A DNA stretch of 64,000 bases from positions 51,654,691-51,718,690 of the forward strand of contig JAWZYU010000025.1 in the NCBI GenBank assembly GCA_038380435.1, in the 5' to 3' direction. This DNA is from Ryuthela nishihirai. Lineage: Eukaryota > Arthropoda > Arachnida > Araneae > Heptathelidae. Position numbers and translations under genes: made by a program. Shown in pieces: positions 46,049-55,607 of this stretch (positions are counted from its first letter, which is position 1; each line of letters begins with the position of its first letter). The notes under the pieces are model-generated. The model was not told where the DNA came from and made no database searches. It saw only the letters and a list, made by a program, of their open reading frames with translations.

Positions 46049-46987
46049 TCACAATTCGAAACATCCTTTTTTCTGCAATTTATTTTGAGTTTTGATAAAG
46101 AGGTTTTGATGAATATGAAAACCTGGTGAATGAATAATCATCAATTTTGTTTTTTTCTCATTTAAATAGATTTTATTATAATTTAACCATCTAATAATAT
46201 TATTGTAATCTGTTTGAACCTCTGAAATGCTATGATTTAAATATTTCTGACTGTTTATTAAAACAATGTCGTCAGCATATAGATAAATAGCACTATTTAA
46301 TTTTGTATTGAACAAATCATTTATGTACACTAGGAACAATAAAGGACCTAAAATTGAGCCTTGGGGAATTCCACATCGTGTAATTACTTTTCTGCTGTAG
46401 CAGTTTTTTATTTTAGTAATTGCGCATCTGTCTGATAAATAATTTCTAAACCAATCTAACAATATACCGCGAATACCGTAATTTTCCAATTTATTTAGTA
46501 AAATGCTATGATCTATTGTATCGAAGGCTTTCTTTAAATCTAAGAACATAGTTACAATTTTTTCCCTATTATTCAATGATTTATTAATATTATTTGCAAT
46601 TTTGGAAATTAGTTGAATTGTGTTTTTTCCTTTTTGAAAGCCAAACTGATTTTCATTAATTATGCTGTGTTTAAGTAAAAAGTTAAAAACAGTATTATAA
46701 ATATATTTTTCCATTATTTTCGAAAAAATAGGCAGAATTGTTATTGGTCGATAGTTAGAAAAATCCTCCTTAATACCACCTTTAAAAATAGGTCTTAAAA
46801 TACCTGTTTTGAGTTCAGTAGGTATGTTCCCAGTAAATATAATCTGATTTATAATTTTTGATATAATATTTAGTAGTGTCTCTTTATTAAATTTTATATG
46901 TTTAATGCAAACATTATCGTAACCAGGTGATTTATTGGTGTCTAATGAAGTAATTATTTCATCAGGTTTGTTTTTCTGTGATTTCAT
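46049..46987 (-). pseudogene. LINE ORF2 reverse transcriptase domain, open over 312 codons
   Basis: Motifs in order: NYRPITILPIFSKIMEK at residues 78-94, NQFGFQKGKNT at 113-123, motif A FLDLKKAFDTID at 148-159, motif B GIPQGSILGPLLFLVYINDL at 206-225, and catalytic YADD at 237-240. The catalytic residues are intact, but the frame is cut off from endonuclease and C-terminus by stops, so the protein as a whole is dead. A fragment of the endonuclease-RT linker is readable at 47,165-46,962. Confidence 0.82.
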
Positions 46988-47641
46988 GTATATAGATAGA
47001 TTTCAAAACTCTTTGTATCATGGTTGGAACATAATTTATATCGTCTTGGTGATTTGTATTTCTTATCTGTAAAATTAGTGTATTATAAATGTCATTGTAA
47101 TTATTTGCTATTTCTTCCACAGATAATTTCTTTTTGGCCATATTGTCAATTATTACATCGTCCAATGATTTTTTTCTGTTTTCCTTCTAATGTTTCATAT
47201 ATTAATTGCCAGGTAGCCTTCATATCATTTTTTTTCATTATAAGTTTATTTCTATAATAAAGTTGTTTCTGATTTCTAATCTGAATATTAACCATATTCC
47301 TTAATTTTTATAGTTATTTTTATAAGCATCACTTTTATCATTGTTTTTAAATTTAATCCAAGCTTTATCTCTTTCTTCAATTAATTCTATCAAGTTCGGT
47401 GTTATCCAATTTTTGCTATGATTTCTTTTTACTTTTCCAACTCTCCTCATATATATTCTATTTTTTCCTAAAATTCCATCATAAATGTCTTTAAATACTT
47501 TATATAGGTTTAATTCATTCTTTGAGTTGTCTCCATAATTTTCTAAATTCCAATTCGTTTCAGAAATAGCTTTGTTTATATTGTTATGGTCAAATGACCA
47601 ATTCTTATTTTCCTGGTCTGTTTCATTATAATTAGTATTAT

Positions 47642-48447
47642 TTAAATTGTTATTGGTGTTGCTATCAGTGTTAAAATCATATAGTGATCTGCTATTTTGC
47701 TTGTTTGAATTATTGAATTTGCTGACATATTCTTAATCAGTTTAATATTAATATGGACTATACAGGTTTTGGTAATTTTATTTTTTACTATTTCTTCTCT
47801 TGTAGCTTCCCTTATTAATCTTTCAAAATTTATTTCAGCCAATAGTGTGATATATTTTTCTGTGCCATGTTTTTTAGTATTCATTGTATCGATATTAAAA
47901 TCACCTATTAAAATCTGATTTTGGTCTTTTTCTGTATTTTCCATCCAGTTTCGGAAATTCAACAGAAAAGAGTTCACATCTGTACTAGGCGATCTGTATA
48001 GTGCTAAAACATGATATATTATATATTATTTTTTTTTACTTTTATATATATAGTTTCCGCTGGAAGTGTTTGTTGTGAAATAATTTCAATATCTAGATTT
48101 TCTTTATAGTATACTGAAATCCCCCTAATATTTTTATTTATATTATCATTTGTGATTTTATTAAATTTATCAATGTTATATAAGTAATTTTCATATCTAT
48201 TTACATTTGTTTCAGTTAAAACAAGCAAATCAATGTGTTTCATGTAATTGTTAATACTTAATTTTAATGAATCCCAATGTTTTCTTTGACTTCTTATATT
48301 AACATGAGCAATTCCTAATTTATTTTTGCGAATAAATTTACTATAATTATTTTCGAACCAAGCCTCCACTTCTAAACCTGTAGTTACATAAGCAACATCA
48401 TAGTTGCTATCAAAACCTTCAAAATTCAAATCAGACATAGCTAACAA
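47642..48447 (-). pseudogene. LINE ORF2 N-terminus: AP-type endonuclease, interrupted
   Basis: The frame 48,447-48,019 (142 residues) contains the start of an APE-like endonuclease (GIAHVNIRSQ, DLLVLTETNVN, GISVYYKENL). The frame 47,977-47,642 continues with the metal-site segment ILIGDFNID. A terminal KIADHYMI corresponds to the SDH motif, with S changed to A. Stops and a frameshift near 48,000 disrupt it. Confidence 0.75.
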
Positions 48448-48533
48448 GAATATTCATTAAAAAAAAAAGCAAAAGAAAAGAGCAAAAAAAAGAGAGAGAG
48501 AAAAAGCAAGGTTTATCGGACATATCTAAAAGT

Positions 48534-49027
48534 TCAAAAATCATCAAAATTCGTGAACATATCCACATTGATAATTCTTTCACCAGTTGATTTCCTCATT
48601 AGAACTTTTCCATTTTTGAACCAAACATACTTATAATTTTTTTCTTTTGCCCACATCCTAGCTCTCCAGAAAAGTTCTCTGTTAATCATAGTCATGTTTT
48701 CATTAATATATATTGGTGTTCCTTTATCATCAAGGTCTTTTTCCTGTTTTGTATCCAAATGTCTCTATCTTTCCGTGTAACGAATTGGACAATTACCTTT
48801 GGGATTTTGCTTTTATTTCTTTCTGGAAGTCTGTGAACTTTTTCAATCATATTGTCTGTGTAGTTGACTATGTTTAATGACTGGGAAATTTTATACAACT
48901 TTATTTTAAGCTCTGTTTCATCCTCCCCTTCAATTATGGGAACACCATGAATTTCTATATTTTTATTGCGTCCATATTGTTCCACGTCATTAAGATTTTG
49001 TTTCAGCTCCTTAATCTCTTCTCTCAT
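48534..49027 (-). pseudogene. LINE ORF1 (RNA-binding protein), frameshifted
   Basis: The first frame (49,027-48,692, 111 residues) begins with a helical segment and has QYGRNKNIEIHGVP near residue 17, the wording that starts the RRM-like domain of LINE ORF1 proteins, with KVIVQFVTRKDRD further on. A second frame (48,758-48,534) continues with IYINENMTMINRELFWRAR and ends INVDMFTNFDDF, the usual C-terminal part. A single frameshift near 48,730 separates them. The upstream coiled coil continues to about 49,190 with disruptions. Confidence 0.75.
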
Positions 49028-49190
49028 TTCTGTGTTTAAATTTTCGGCTTCATAGATTTTTATAGTTAAATCATTTGTTTTTTTTCGTAATTTATTACTT
49101 GTTCCATTACTTCGTCATATTTGCTAGAAAAAAATTCTACACTTCGTTTTAATTCTCTCACTTCTGTCTTTAAATCACGGATCTGTCACA

Positions 49191-50005
49191 AAACTTTTTT
49201 TAGAAGTTGTAGAGCATCGAAGTTAGCTTCCACTGACAAAACATGGAGGGAGGAGGTCATAATTCAGTAACACTGAGTATAATCATAAACTGCTAATCAC
49301 TGGAGTCCTTTTTCCGTTTGGAAATTTATCCAGGTCACAATTTGTGAGAAACCTGACATTTCAAGGGTTTAAAGGAGAACTAAAAACGATAAAGGTAACT
49401 TTATTTGATGTAGGTTGCGAGTGCGAGAAAAATTTTTTCTCTTTCCCTCACGAAATAGAAGAGATTGAAAGATGAGAATTTCAGGATAGAGGAAATCTTA
49501 AAGAAGCAACGGAAGGCGGTGACGTCTTTAAGATGATCACCAAATGGTTGCTAAGCGTAAAAGAGAGTAAGAATCAGAATGGGAGGAAAAAGAAACCGAA
49601 AAGAGTTGTCTGAGTCTTGTGCTTTCCGACCTCGTTTTCACTTCTTTTTTTTTTCCTCTTTCATCTCTCTTTCTCTTCCCGCCTTCCTTCTTCTTTCCTT
49701 TTTTTCACCAACTTTTCTTTTTCCTTGAGCTGTTGATTTCCTTTGTTTTTCGCTCGAGTGGTCATCCGCATGACACGGACTTTTGACTTCCCTTCCGGTC
49801 TCTCCTCTCTTGATCTCATCGCTGCCCTTCCCATCCATTTAATTTCGCTTCATGCACTCCTTCGCTTCTATATTTCGTCTTCAGACTCGCCATCTATCTC
49901 GTCTTCCTATTTCTATATTTCTATCTCTTGCCCTTTCTAAAATTCGTATTTATTTTAGCTCCATATCCACCTTTGCCTTCATAGTTATTTATTTACTTCT
50001 TTCCA
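49191..50005. other. Stretch with a pyrimidine-rich tract
   Basis: Bases about 49,620-49,740 are strongly C+T on the plus strand. Short frames on both strands have no motif. No gene is supported. Confidence 0.4.
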
Positions 50006-50393
50006 TGGGGTGGCTCAGTCGGTAGCGCGCCAGGCTCGTAATCTGTAGTTCCCAGGTTCGAGTCCCAGCTGGGTCAGCGTTGAGATTTATCTCCGCAAAA
50101 TTCCCCGCCCTGCCCACGGTCAGTAGGGGACACCGATGGGCTTGGAAAGGCCGCCGTCTGTCGGATGGGACGTTAAGCCGTGGTCCCGTGTGCGGGAGAG
50201 ACATACCCTGTGCACGTTAAAGAACACGTTGGATGGCCTTGACGGAAGGCTACCATCTGTCTCCCAACAGCTGTTCCAGTGGGTCCCCTCCCCCAACCTT
50301 CTCTGAGCCTTCGGGGTCCATGTGACCTGGCCATTTAGCCCATGTTGTGCAAAAAAGTGCCGCTCAAAGGTAAAACAACCCAAATCTGTTTGA
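50006..50393 (+). mobile_element. SINE-A, full length
   Basis: Starts ATGGGGTGGCTCAGTCGG and ends AGGTAAAACAACCCAAA. A and B boxes are intact. I see no convincing TSD. Confidence 0.92.
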
Positions 50394-50785
50394 CAGATAC
50401 CCGATCCTCATGCAATTTTCGTCTGACGTCCTCTTTGTCCTTCAAGATTATTCAGAGGCAAAGCAACCGAAACAAGACTTCCATGGGGAAATGTGCCTTG
50501 TCTGTAGCGTTTGGCAATATCTCCCGTTCAGGCAGACAAGAATTCACACATTCTTGGCACGACATTTGGTAGTTAACTCTAGCACAGTGTTACGACATGG
50601 AACATCACTGTCAGGAAACATTTTTTTTTAACTTCCACCTTACTCTCTCTCATCAGTATATTCAACTCCATTATGAATAACATGTTCCATCTAAAATAAA
50701 AGAACTCGCTCCTCAAGTGACAGAACTGTTTCAGAAGCAAAGCTTCTTTCCAATAACAACTGACAAACAATAAAGCAAGGGACCT
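50394..50785. other. Stretch without recognised genes
   Basis: No gene or repeat is supported. Confidence 0.4.
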
Positions 50786-50789
50786 CACG

Positions 50790-50898
50790 TGCGTATGCTG
50801 TATGCCTTGATGGGAAGTTTCCACCTGTCTCCTAGCAACCATTCTGTGGATCCCTTGTTGAGAAAAAAGTGCTGCTCAAAGGAAAAAAAACCCAACCC
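50790..50898 (+). mobile_element. SINE-A 3' fragment
   Basis: GCCTTGATGGGAAG, CACCTGTCTCCTAGCAAC and the tail AAAAAAGTGCTGCTCAAAGG match the second half of the family; an internal segment of about 50 bp is missing. Confidence 0.75.
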
Positions 50899-51555
50899 TG
50901 ACGTGTGGGTGGGGTTGGTAGAAAAGGCCAATGCAGTTGGAGAGCATTGTGCCAGGTGCATGTAAAAAGTCGTATTAACTCATACTCGTATGAACAATAG
51001 ACCAGCTTTTTAACGACACCGTTATGCTATATATCGAAAAGTTGTCCAACATAATTAACAGATCCACCTGAAAGATTTCGATAACGTTTCGTCTTAGATT
51101 GTAGCTATTGAACGATACTGCAAATGGTCTCTTTGACATCTGTCAGTACGGGCAAAAGATTTGTTTTCAAGAAAAATGTTTTCTCAAGGAACTGAAATCG
51201 ATTTCTGCGCAAAGATCTATTTTTTGGGGGCCAATGCATCTTACATTCAAAGTCAGTGAAAGTGATTTGGTGAGTCAGATATGAGAGAATGATAAACCAT
51301 TTTGTTCCAGTTATTGAAACACGTGCTCTACCAATACAGTTAAAGGTTGGTGGTGCCCAACACTTTTTTAATAGGACGTGTGGTTTTAAATGAGGATGCC
51401 AAGGAACTCTCACAAGTAAAGCTCTTTAGTGTCCTGGTCATAAGAGGAAGATAAAGAGCAAGGAGACCAAAACTCCTTAATTGAACAAATAAAACTCCTT
51501 AATTTCTTGATAGCAGAAGAGACGAGGGAGATAGGAGACTCGCCCAAGTGAAGCT
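50899..51555. other. Stretch without recognised genes
   Basis: The 102-residue minus frame 51,413-51,105 shows no motif. No gene is supported. Confidence 0.4.
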
Positions 51556-51738
51556 CTTAGGGTTGTTTTACCTCTGAGAGGCACATTTTGCACACAATAG
51601 GCTAAATGAATAGGTCCCAAAGACCCCAAGGTCTCAGAGAAGGTTAACTCAGAAAATCGATTTCAAGGAAGGGATTCTACTGGACAGATGTTAGGAGACA
51701 GATGGGAGCCTGTCGTCCAGGCCATCCACAGAGCTTTT
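51556..51738 (-). mobile_element. SINE-A fragment, head half missing
   Basis: TAGGGTTGTTTTACCTCTGA to CGTCCAGGCCATCCA, with a 25-30 bp insertion near 51,645-51,670. The copy ends before the GTGCACAGGG block. Confidence 0.8.
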
Positions 51739-52170
51739 AGATCTCTTGATCAGAGATAAGAATAAACAATTGCACTTGTGCAAGTTCTTTGGTCTTGTGA
51801 AAGATCATGGAGGAAGGAAAGCAGAAACTAGGAGCAGATATTTTTAGTCTTAAGGTCAAAGAAAATAATAAAGGAGCTAGGGGGTGGGCGTCAAGGAATT
51901 CATATACAGTGAACTCTTGATTTAACGGATTAATGGGGAAGGAGGTATCCGTTAAATGCAAATGTTTACATGACAATGAATGAATATATTGTTACGACAG
52001 AAGGAATCTGGCAACCAAAAGCAAAGTTTCAGCCAACGAATAAGAACTTTGGGAGAATTTGGAGAAGAAGAGTGGAGCGTTAACGGTCGTTTTGTATTGT
52101 AACGGTCGTTGTGTTGTAACGGTCGGAGAGTTCGAAAATGGACGGTGAGCTGTTCTGAGACAGTGCGCGT

Positions 52171-52304
52171 AAGTATCAAGAAGTAACTTGATGTGTTGTG
52201 TATACGCGGAAGGATAAAAGTGGGATCTTTTATCGTTAAGTATCAAGAAGTAACTTGATGTGTTGTGTATACACGGAAGTATAAAAGTGGGAACTTTTAT
52301 GGCT
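52171..52304 (+). repeat. 67-bp tandem duplication within the LTR
   Basis: AAGTATCAAGAAGTAACTTG begins both units (52,171 and 52,238). Each ends in a TATA-like stretch and an ACTTTTAT/TCTTTTAT word. The same structure is in the right LTR at 55,735-55,868, so it predates this insertion. Confidence 0.92.
52280..52287 (+). promoter_or_regulatory. Probable LTR TATA box
   Basis: TATAAAAG in the second 67-bp unit; the first unit has the weaker GATAAAAG at 52,213-52,220. It would place the RNA start about 25-30 bp downstream. The right-LTR equivalent is at 55,844-55,851. Confidence 0.6.
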
Positions 52305-52633
52305 AACTTCGAATGTCTACACGGACTGTCTTTTTGTTCGGCTAGTGTGTGAACAGTTGTTAGCACAGGACGAGAATTGGTTTACGGGTGAAGATCTTCG
52401 GGTGACCTGGTAAATCAAGTAAAAGGTAGTATTTAGTAAAATACACAGAGCTGATATTGTGCGCTCTACGCAGGAAGATTGATGACTTGTGCATGTTAAT
52501 AGTTGATTTGTTAATAAGATACTTCATCCATATTTCCTTTGTAACAATTTACCTTGTATTGAATTTGGTTTTGAAATATAGCTTTTAATACTCACGCTCA
52601 GTGGCTATCCATTTTTTTGAAATTCGCAACATT

Positions 52634-52651
52634 TGGTGTCAGAAGCGGGAT
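52634..52651 (+). promoter_or_regulatory. Primer binding site (tRNA-Leu-like)
   Basis: TGGTGTCAGAAGCGGGAT, two bases after the LTR, starts with TGG (complement of CCA) and resembles the complement of the 3' end of animal tRNA-Leu. It would prime minus-strand DNA synthesis. Confidence 0.85.
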
Positions 52652-52661
52652 AATTTATTGA

Positions 52662-55607
52662 ATGCCGTTAACTAGAAGTATGGATGAATTAGTAAAGTTG
52701 ATAAATAGCTTGAAAGCCGATATGAAAGATATGAAAGCCGATATGGCTGCGCTGACTGATATGAAAGCCGATATGGCTGCGCTGATGACTGATAGGAAAG
52801 CCATTATTGCTACGCTGATGACTGATAGGAAAGCCGTTATTGCTACGCTGATGACTGATAGGAAAGCTGTTATTGCTACGCTGGTGACTGATATGAAAGC
52901 CGATATGGTTACGCAGATGACTGATATTAAAAGTGATCTAGCTGCCCAAAGCGATAAAATAGGTGACTTGAAAGCCGAAATGGCCGCACAAAATACTGAG
53001 ATGAGAGATGAAGTGGCTCCTCAAGTTGGTAAGATTATTGATCAGTTCAAGGATCATAAAACCGAACTCAATAGACAATGCAATAGTTTAAATGTTGAAT
53101 TTGTCAGTGAAAAAGATGATCTTGATAGTGTTAAGTTAGATTGTAAACATGGAAAAGAAAAAGAGAAAGGCAACGCATATAAAAATGTGGATCTGCTACT
53201 GGAAATCAAGAATCGTAGAGATAGCGCAGATAATGCCTTTGACCACGCAACTACTGGTGATGCATGGCAGAATGTCTATGTCGCTGGTGACATGTCTAGG
53301 AACTGTGAAGAACAATCACACAGATCAGAGAGCTGTGAGACTATACAGTACGCTTTGCACTTCAAAATACCTAGGTATACAAGTCTGGCACGATCTGAAG
53401 AGAGATCCACACGAAAGGTATTCTATTCCTCGCCGTCAGCAAAATGCGTCATGGACAATTATCGCAAAGGCAGAGTAACGAGTGGTAATGAAGGGGAACG
53501 AAACAGAGTTTACGTTTCGCAGAGTGGTCCGAGTAAAGAAGAGGCGTCCATTCATCATAGATACAAAGTGCCCTTCGTCGTTACCAGGGAAGTCGGAGAG
53601 ATTTTTCCGAAGCATATAGCCACACTTGAATCGTTTATAGAAAGTGGGGATTTAAGGAAGAGGAATTCCGAAGAATGGCTTAGAAGCATAACAGGTGATG
53701 CTAGTAAAAGAGCTTCAGGCAGAGACGGTACTTCAAAGACTAACTTTCTGGATGAAACTAAGCCTCAGAGTTACGATCAGAGAGAAGTAAAGCCCTCAGA
53801 CAATCTCAACGAAACCATGCTGAATTTCTTTTCTGAACAGTCAATGTGCAGATTTGGACATTATAACCATTTAGATTATAAGGATATAGAAAAGTTTTAT
53901 CACGATTACAAGAGCTCTAAAGTGGACAATATCATGTTACAGAACTCGTCGCTGATCTCCAGAATGGACAATTTGGCAATCATGACTGATATGTCCCTGG
54001 CTAATTACAATGAGAGCTCCAAGAAAGTGAATTCGGAAGAAACAGCAAATATGACCTCCTCGGGTCATGTGTTTTGCTGGAGACCCGAGTGGCGCCATCG
54101 GATGGTAGATAAAAACAGCACAGGAGGTGTCGGCAACAAAGTGAGTTTTGTCTTGGCTCCTGCACTTGCTGCTTTAGGTCTCAAGGTCCCTATGATCTCC
54201 GGTCGTGCTCTCCAATTGACGGGAGATACTCTGGACAAATTGGAATCCATCCCTGGCTTCACAGTCGACTGCACTAAAGATAAAATCGAGCAGATGATGG
54301 AAGACGTCGGATGCTGCATCGTAGGACAGACAGAGGAGCTGGTGCCAACAGATAAGGAGATTTACCGCTGCAAGGATCTGATGGCTACCATAGATAGCGT
54401 TCCTCTAATGATATGCTCAATTGTGTCCAAAAAGCTGGCTGAAGGAGTGTGTGCTTTAGTTTATGATGTTGAATTCAGAAAAGGAGCTATTGATCTCATC
54501 AGTACAGAAGATGTTGCTGTTGATTTAGTTAAGAAAGTGGTTGCAGCATCACAAGCTCGTGGAATGAAGAGTTTGAGTTGTTCAGCTGTTATCAGCAACA
54601 TGGATTCACCTCTTGAAAACTCTGTTGACAACTCTCTGGAAGTGATGGAAGCTGTTCAGTGTTTCCTTGGTAACGGATCCTTGGAACTGCAAGAGCTAGT
54701 CGAAGAGTTAGGAGGAGAACTTCTGCGTTTGGTGAACATTGTGGATAATAGGGTAGATGAAGCATCACGTGTCTGCAAGGTTCTGCATAACGGCAATGCT
54801 TTGAACAAGTTTCATAACATGTTAATAGAACAAGGAGTATCTGAAGATGTTGCAAGCTGGCTATGTGAAGGTAAAACAGAAAAAATATTGCTAGCAGCCC
54901 GACACATCACTGATTTCACTTATACAGGAGAAACAGGTAAGGTTGTCGGATTAGAAGCTGCAATTCTAGCAAGAGTATGGAAGGAGGAGATGGACCGAAG
55001 AGCTAAAAAGAATTATGGAGCTGATATTATATTTGTGAAGCACCTTGGGGATCAAATGGAATCAGGTGAAATATGGCTGAAGGTTCATCACGACAGTTCT
55101 GAATTAAGGGAAAGTCAACTGACAAAAGGGTCAGACTGGAGGATGAAACTCCTCCCTAGATTTTATGTCACTAATGACTTTCATTCCTTGTTACTGTTGA
55201 TAGAAGTAAAAATCCAAAGAAGAAAACTTTCGACAAAGAAGAAAACTTTTTACAGGTTTTGCACGAAAACTCTTAGTCGATTCTTCTCCCTGCAGAGACA
55301 TAAACGTGTTCACAAGGGCTATAGGCCTTACACGTATTATGTTTGTGGACGAGGCTTCAGTCAGAAAAGAAATCTACGTCATAATGAGATTCGCTTTCAT
55401 TTTGACACAGACGTGGTATATCGCATTCGTCGATGTCCAGCTACAAAGTGCAAGGTGGTTCACGTGGATCGTTTGGCCATGTTTCATCGAAGAACTGAAG
55501 AAACTTTGGAATCCAGAATTGTTCGGGACGAACAAGACCTAGGAAGGGGGCAGTGTTACGACAGAAGGAATCTGGCAACCAAAAGCAAAGTTTCAGCCAA
55601 CGAATAA
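52662..55607 (+). CDS. Gag-like / thymidine phosphorylase / zinc finger / Pol C-terminus fusion protein
   Basis: 981 codons without a stop. The start MPLTRSMDELVKL, 31 bp after the LTR, is typical of arthropod gypsy Gag proteins. Residues 15-100 are coiled coil with an 11-residue repeat (LMTDRKAVIAT). Residues about 110-460 are unrecognised. Residues about 464-820 are thymidine phosphorylase. Key E. coli active-site positions align with a constant offset of 400: K484, S486, S495, S513, T523, S586 and K590 are kept, His85 is N485 and Arg171 is K571. The family signature (SGRALQLTGDTLDKLE, 513-528) has one mismatch, D522 for Gly. Residues 864-913 are two degenerate C2H2 fingers. Residues 918-941 (VVYRIRRCPATKCKVVHVDR and on) match the end of gypsy Pol; the stop lies in the 3' LTR. 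The TP part has no introns, as expected if captured from mRNA. Activity is uncertain. Confidence 0.92.
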   Translation: MPLTRSMDELVKLINSLKADMKDMKADMAALTDMKADMAALMTDRKAIIATLMTDRKAVIATLMTDRKAVIATLVTDMKADMVTQMTDIKSDLAAQSDKIGDLKAEMAAQNTEMRDEVAPQVGKIIDQFKDHKTELNRQCNSLNVEFVSEKDDLDSVKLDCKHGKEKEKGNAYKNVDLLLEIKNRRDSADNAFDHATTGDAWQNVYVAGDMSRNCEEQSHRSESCETIQYALHFKIPRYTSLARSEERSTRKVFYSSPSAKCVMDNYRKGRVTSGNEGERNRVYVSQSGPSKEEASIHHRYKVPFVVTREVGEIFPKHIATLESFIESGDLRKRNSEEWLRSITGDASKRASGRDGTSKTNFLDETKPQSYDQREVKPSDNLNETMLNFFSEQSMCRFGHYNHLDYKDIEKFYHDYKSSKVDNIMLQNSSLISRMDNLAIMTDMSLANYNESSKKVNSEETANMTSSGHVFCWRPEWRHRMVDKNSTGGVGNKVSFVLAPALAALGLKVPMISGRALQLTGDTLDKLESIPGFTVDCTKDKIEQMMEDVGCCIVGQTEELVPTDKEIYRCKDLMATIDSVPLMICSIVSKKLAEGVCALVYDVEFRKGAIDLISTEDVAVDLVKKVVAASQARGMKSLSCSAVISNMDSPLENSVDNSLEVMEAVQCFLGNGSLELQELVEELGGELLRLVNIVDNRVDEASRVCKVLHNGNALNKFHNMLIEQGVSEDVASWLCEGKTEKILLAARHITDFTYTGETGKVVGLEAAILARVWKEEMDRRAKKNYGADIIFVKHLGDQMESGEIWLKVHHDSSELRESQLTKGSDWRMKLLPRFYVTNDFHSLLLLIEVKIQRRKLSTKKKTFYRFCTKTLSRFFSLQRHKRVHKGYRPYTYYVCGRGFSQKRNLRHNEIRFHFDTDVVYRIRRCPATKCKVVHVDRLAMFHRRTEETLESRIVRDEQDLGRGQCYDRRNLATKSKVSANE
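54051..55130 (+). other. Captured thymidine phosphorylase segment
   Basis: Recognised from VDKNSTGGVGNKVS, APALAALGLKVPMISGR, TLDKLESIPGF, GCCIVGQTEELVPTDKEIY, ATIDSVPLM, SIVSKKLAEG and ALVYDV, in the right order and spacing for pyrimidine-nucleoside phosphorylases, which convert thymidine and phosphate to thymine and deoxyribose-1-phosphate. The C-terminal domain continues through GGELLRLVN and GNALNKFHNMLIEQGV to GEIWLKVHHDSSEL. The first ~70 residues of a normal enzyme (N-terminal alpha domain) are missing or unrecognisable. VEFRKGA (603-609) replaces the usual VKFGGAA/VKVGSGA. Confidence 0.93.
55250..55400 (+). other. Degenerate C2H2 zinc-finger pair in the fusion frame
   Basis: Finger 1: C867, L871, L877, H880 and H884 fit the C2H2 frame; the first cysteine position is Y864. 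A linker HKGYRPY follows. Finger 2: C895, F899, L905 and H913 fit; the first cysteine is Y892 and the first histidine position is N908 (H907 adjacent). Metal binding is doubtful. The KTLSRFFSLQRHKRVH and GFSQKRNLRH wording resembles Kruppel-type fingers, not a retroviral CCHC knuckle. Confidence 0.8.
55541..55553 (+). promoter_or_regulatory. Polypurine tract
   Basis: AGGAAGGGGGCAG lies immediately before the 3' LTR and would prime plus-strand synthesis. It overlaps the coding frame. Confidence 0.85.

Larger units (their letters stand above)
45240..49190 (-). mobile_element. Jockey/CR1/L2-type LINE, ~3.95 kb, broken
   Basis: Minus-strand order is ORF1, endonuclease, reverse transcriptase, C-terminal domain, then a 3' end whose poly(A) reads as a T run at 45,237-45,248 on the plus strand. 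All frames are interrupted. No RNase H follows the reverse transcriptase, which argues against I/R1. The clade cannot be fixed by eye. The 5' end of ORF1 is missing at about 49,190, so it is 5'-truncated. Confidence 0.85.
51990..52631 (+). repeat. 5' long terminal repeat
   Basis: 642 bp, TGTTACG to CGCAACA (ends are imperfect inverted repeats). Against the 3' LTR I see G/A in CAGTTGTTAGC, two changes near the 3' end (GAAATTCGC versus GTAATCCGC) and two extra T in the preceding T run. It contains an internal 67-bp duplication. Confidence 0.95.

Noticed and set aside
52662..55607. Ordinary host thymidine phosphorylase gene
   Set aside because: The TP part lies in one frame with Gag-like and Pol-end sequence between LTRs with PBS, PPT and TSD, lacks introns and has lost its N-terminal domain.
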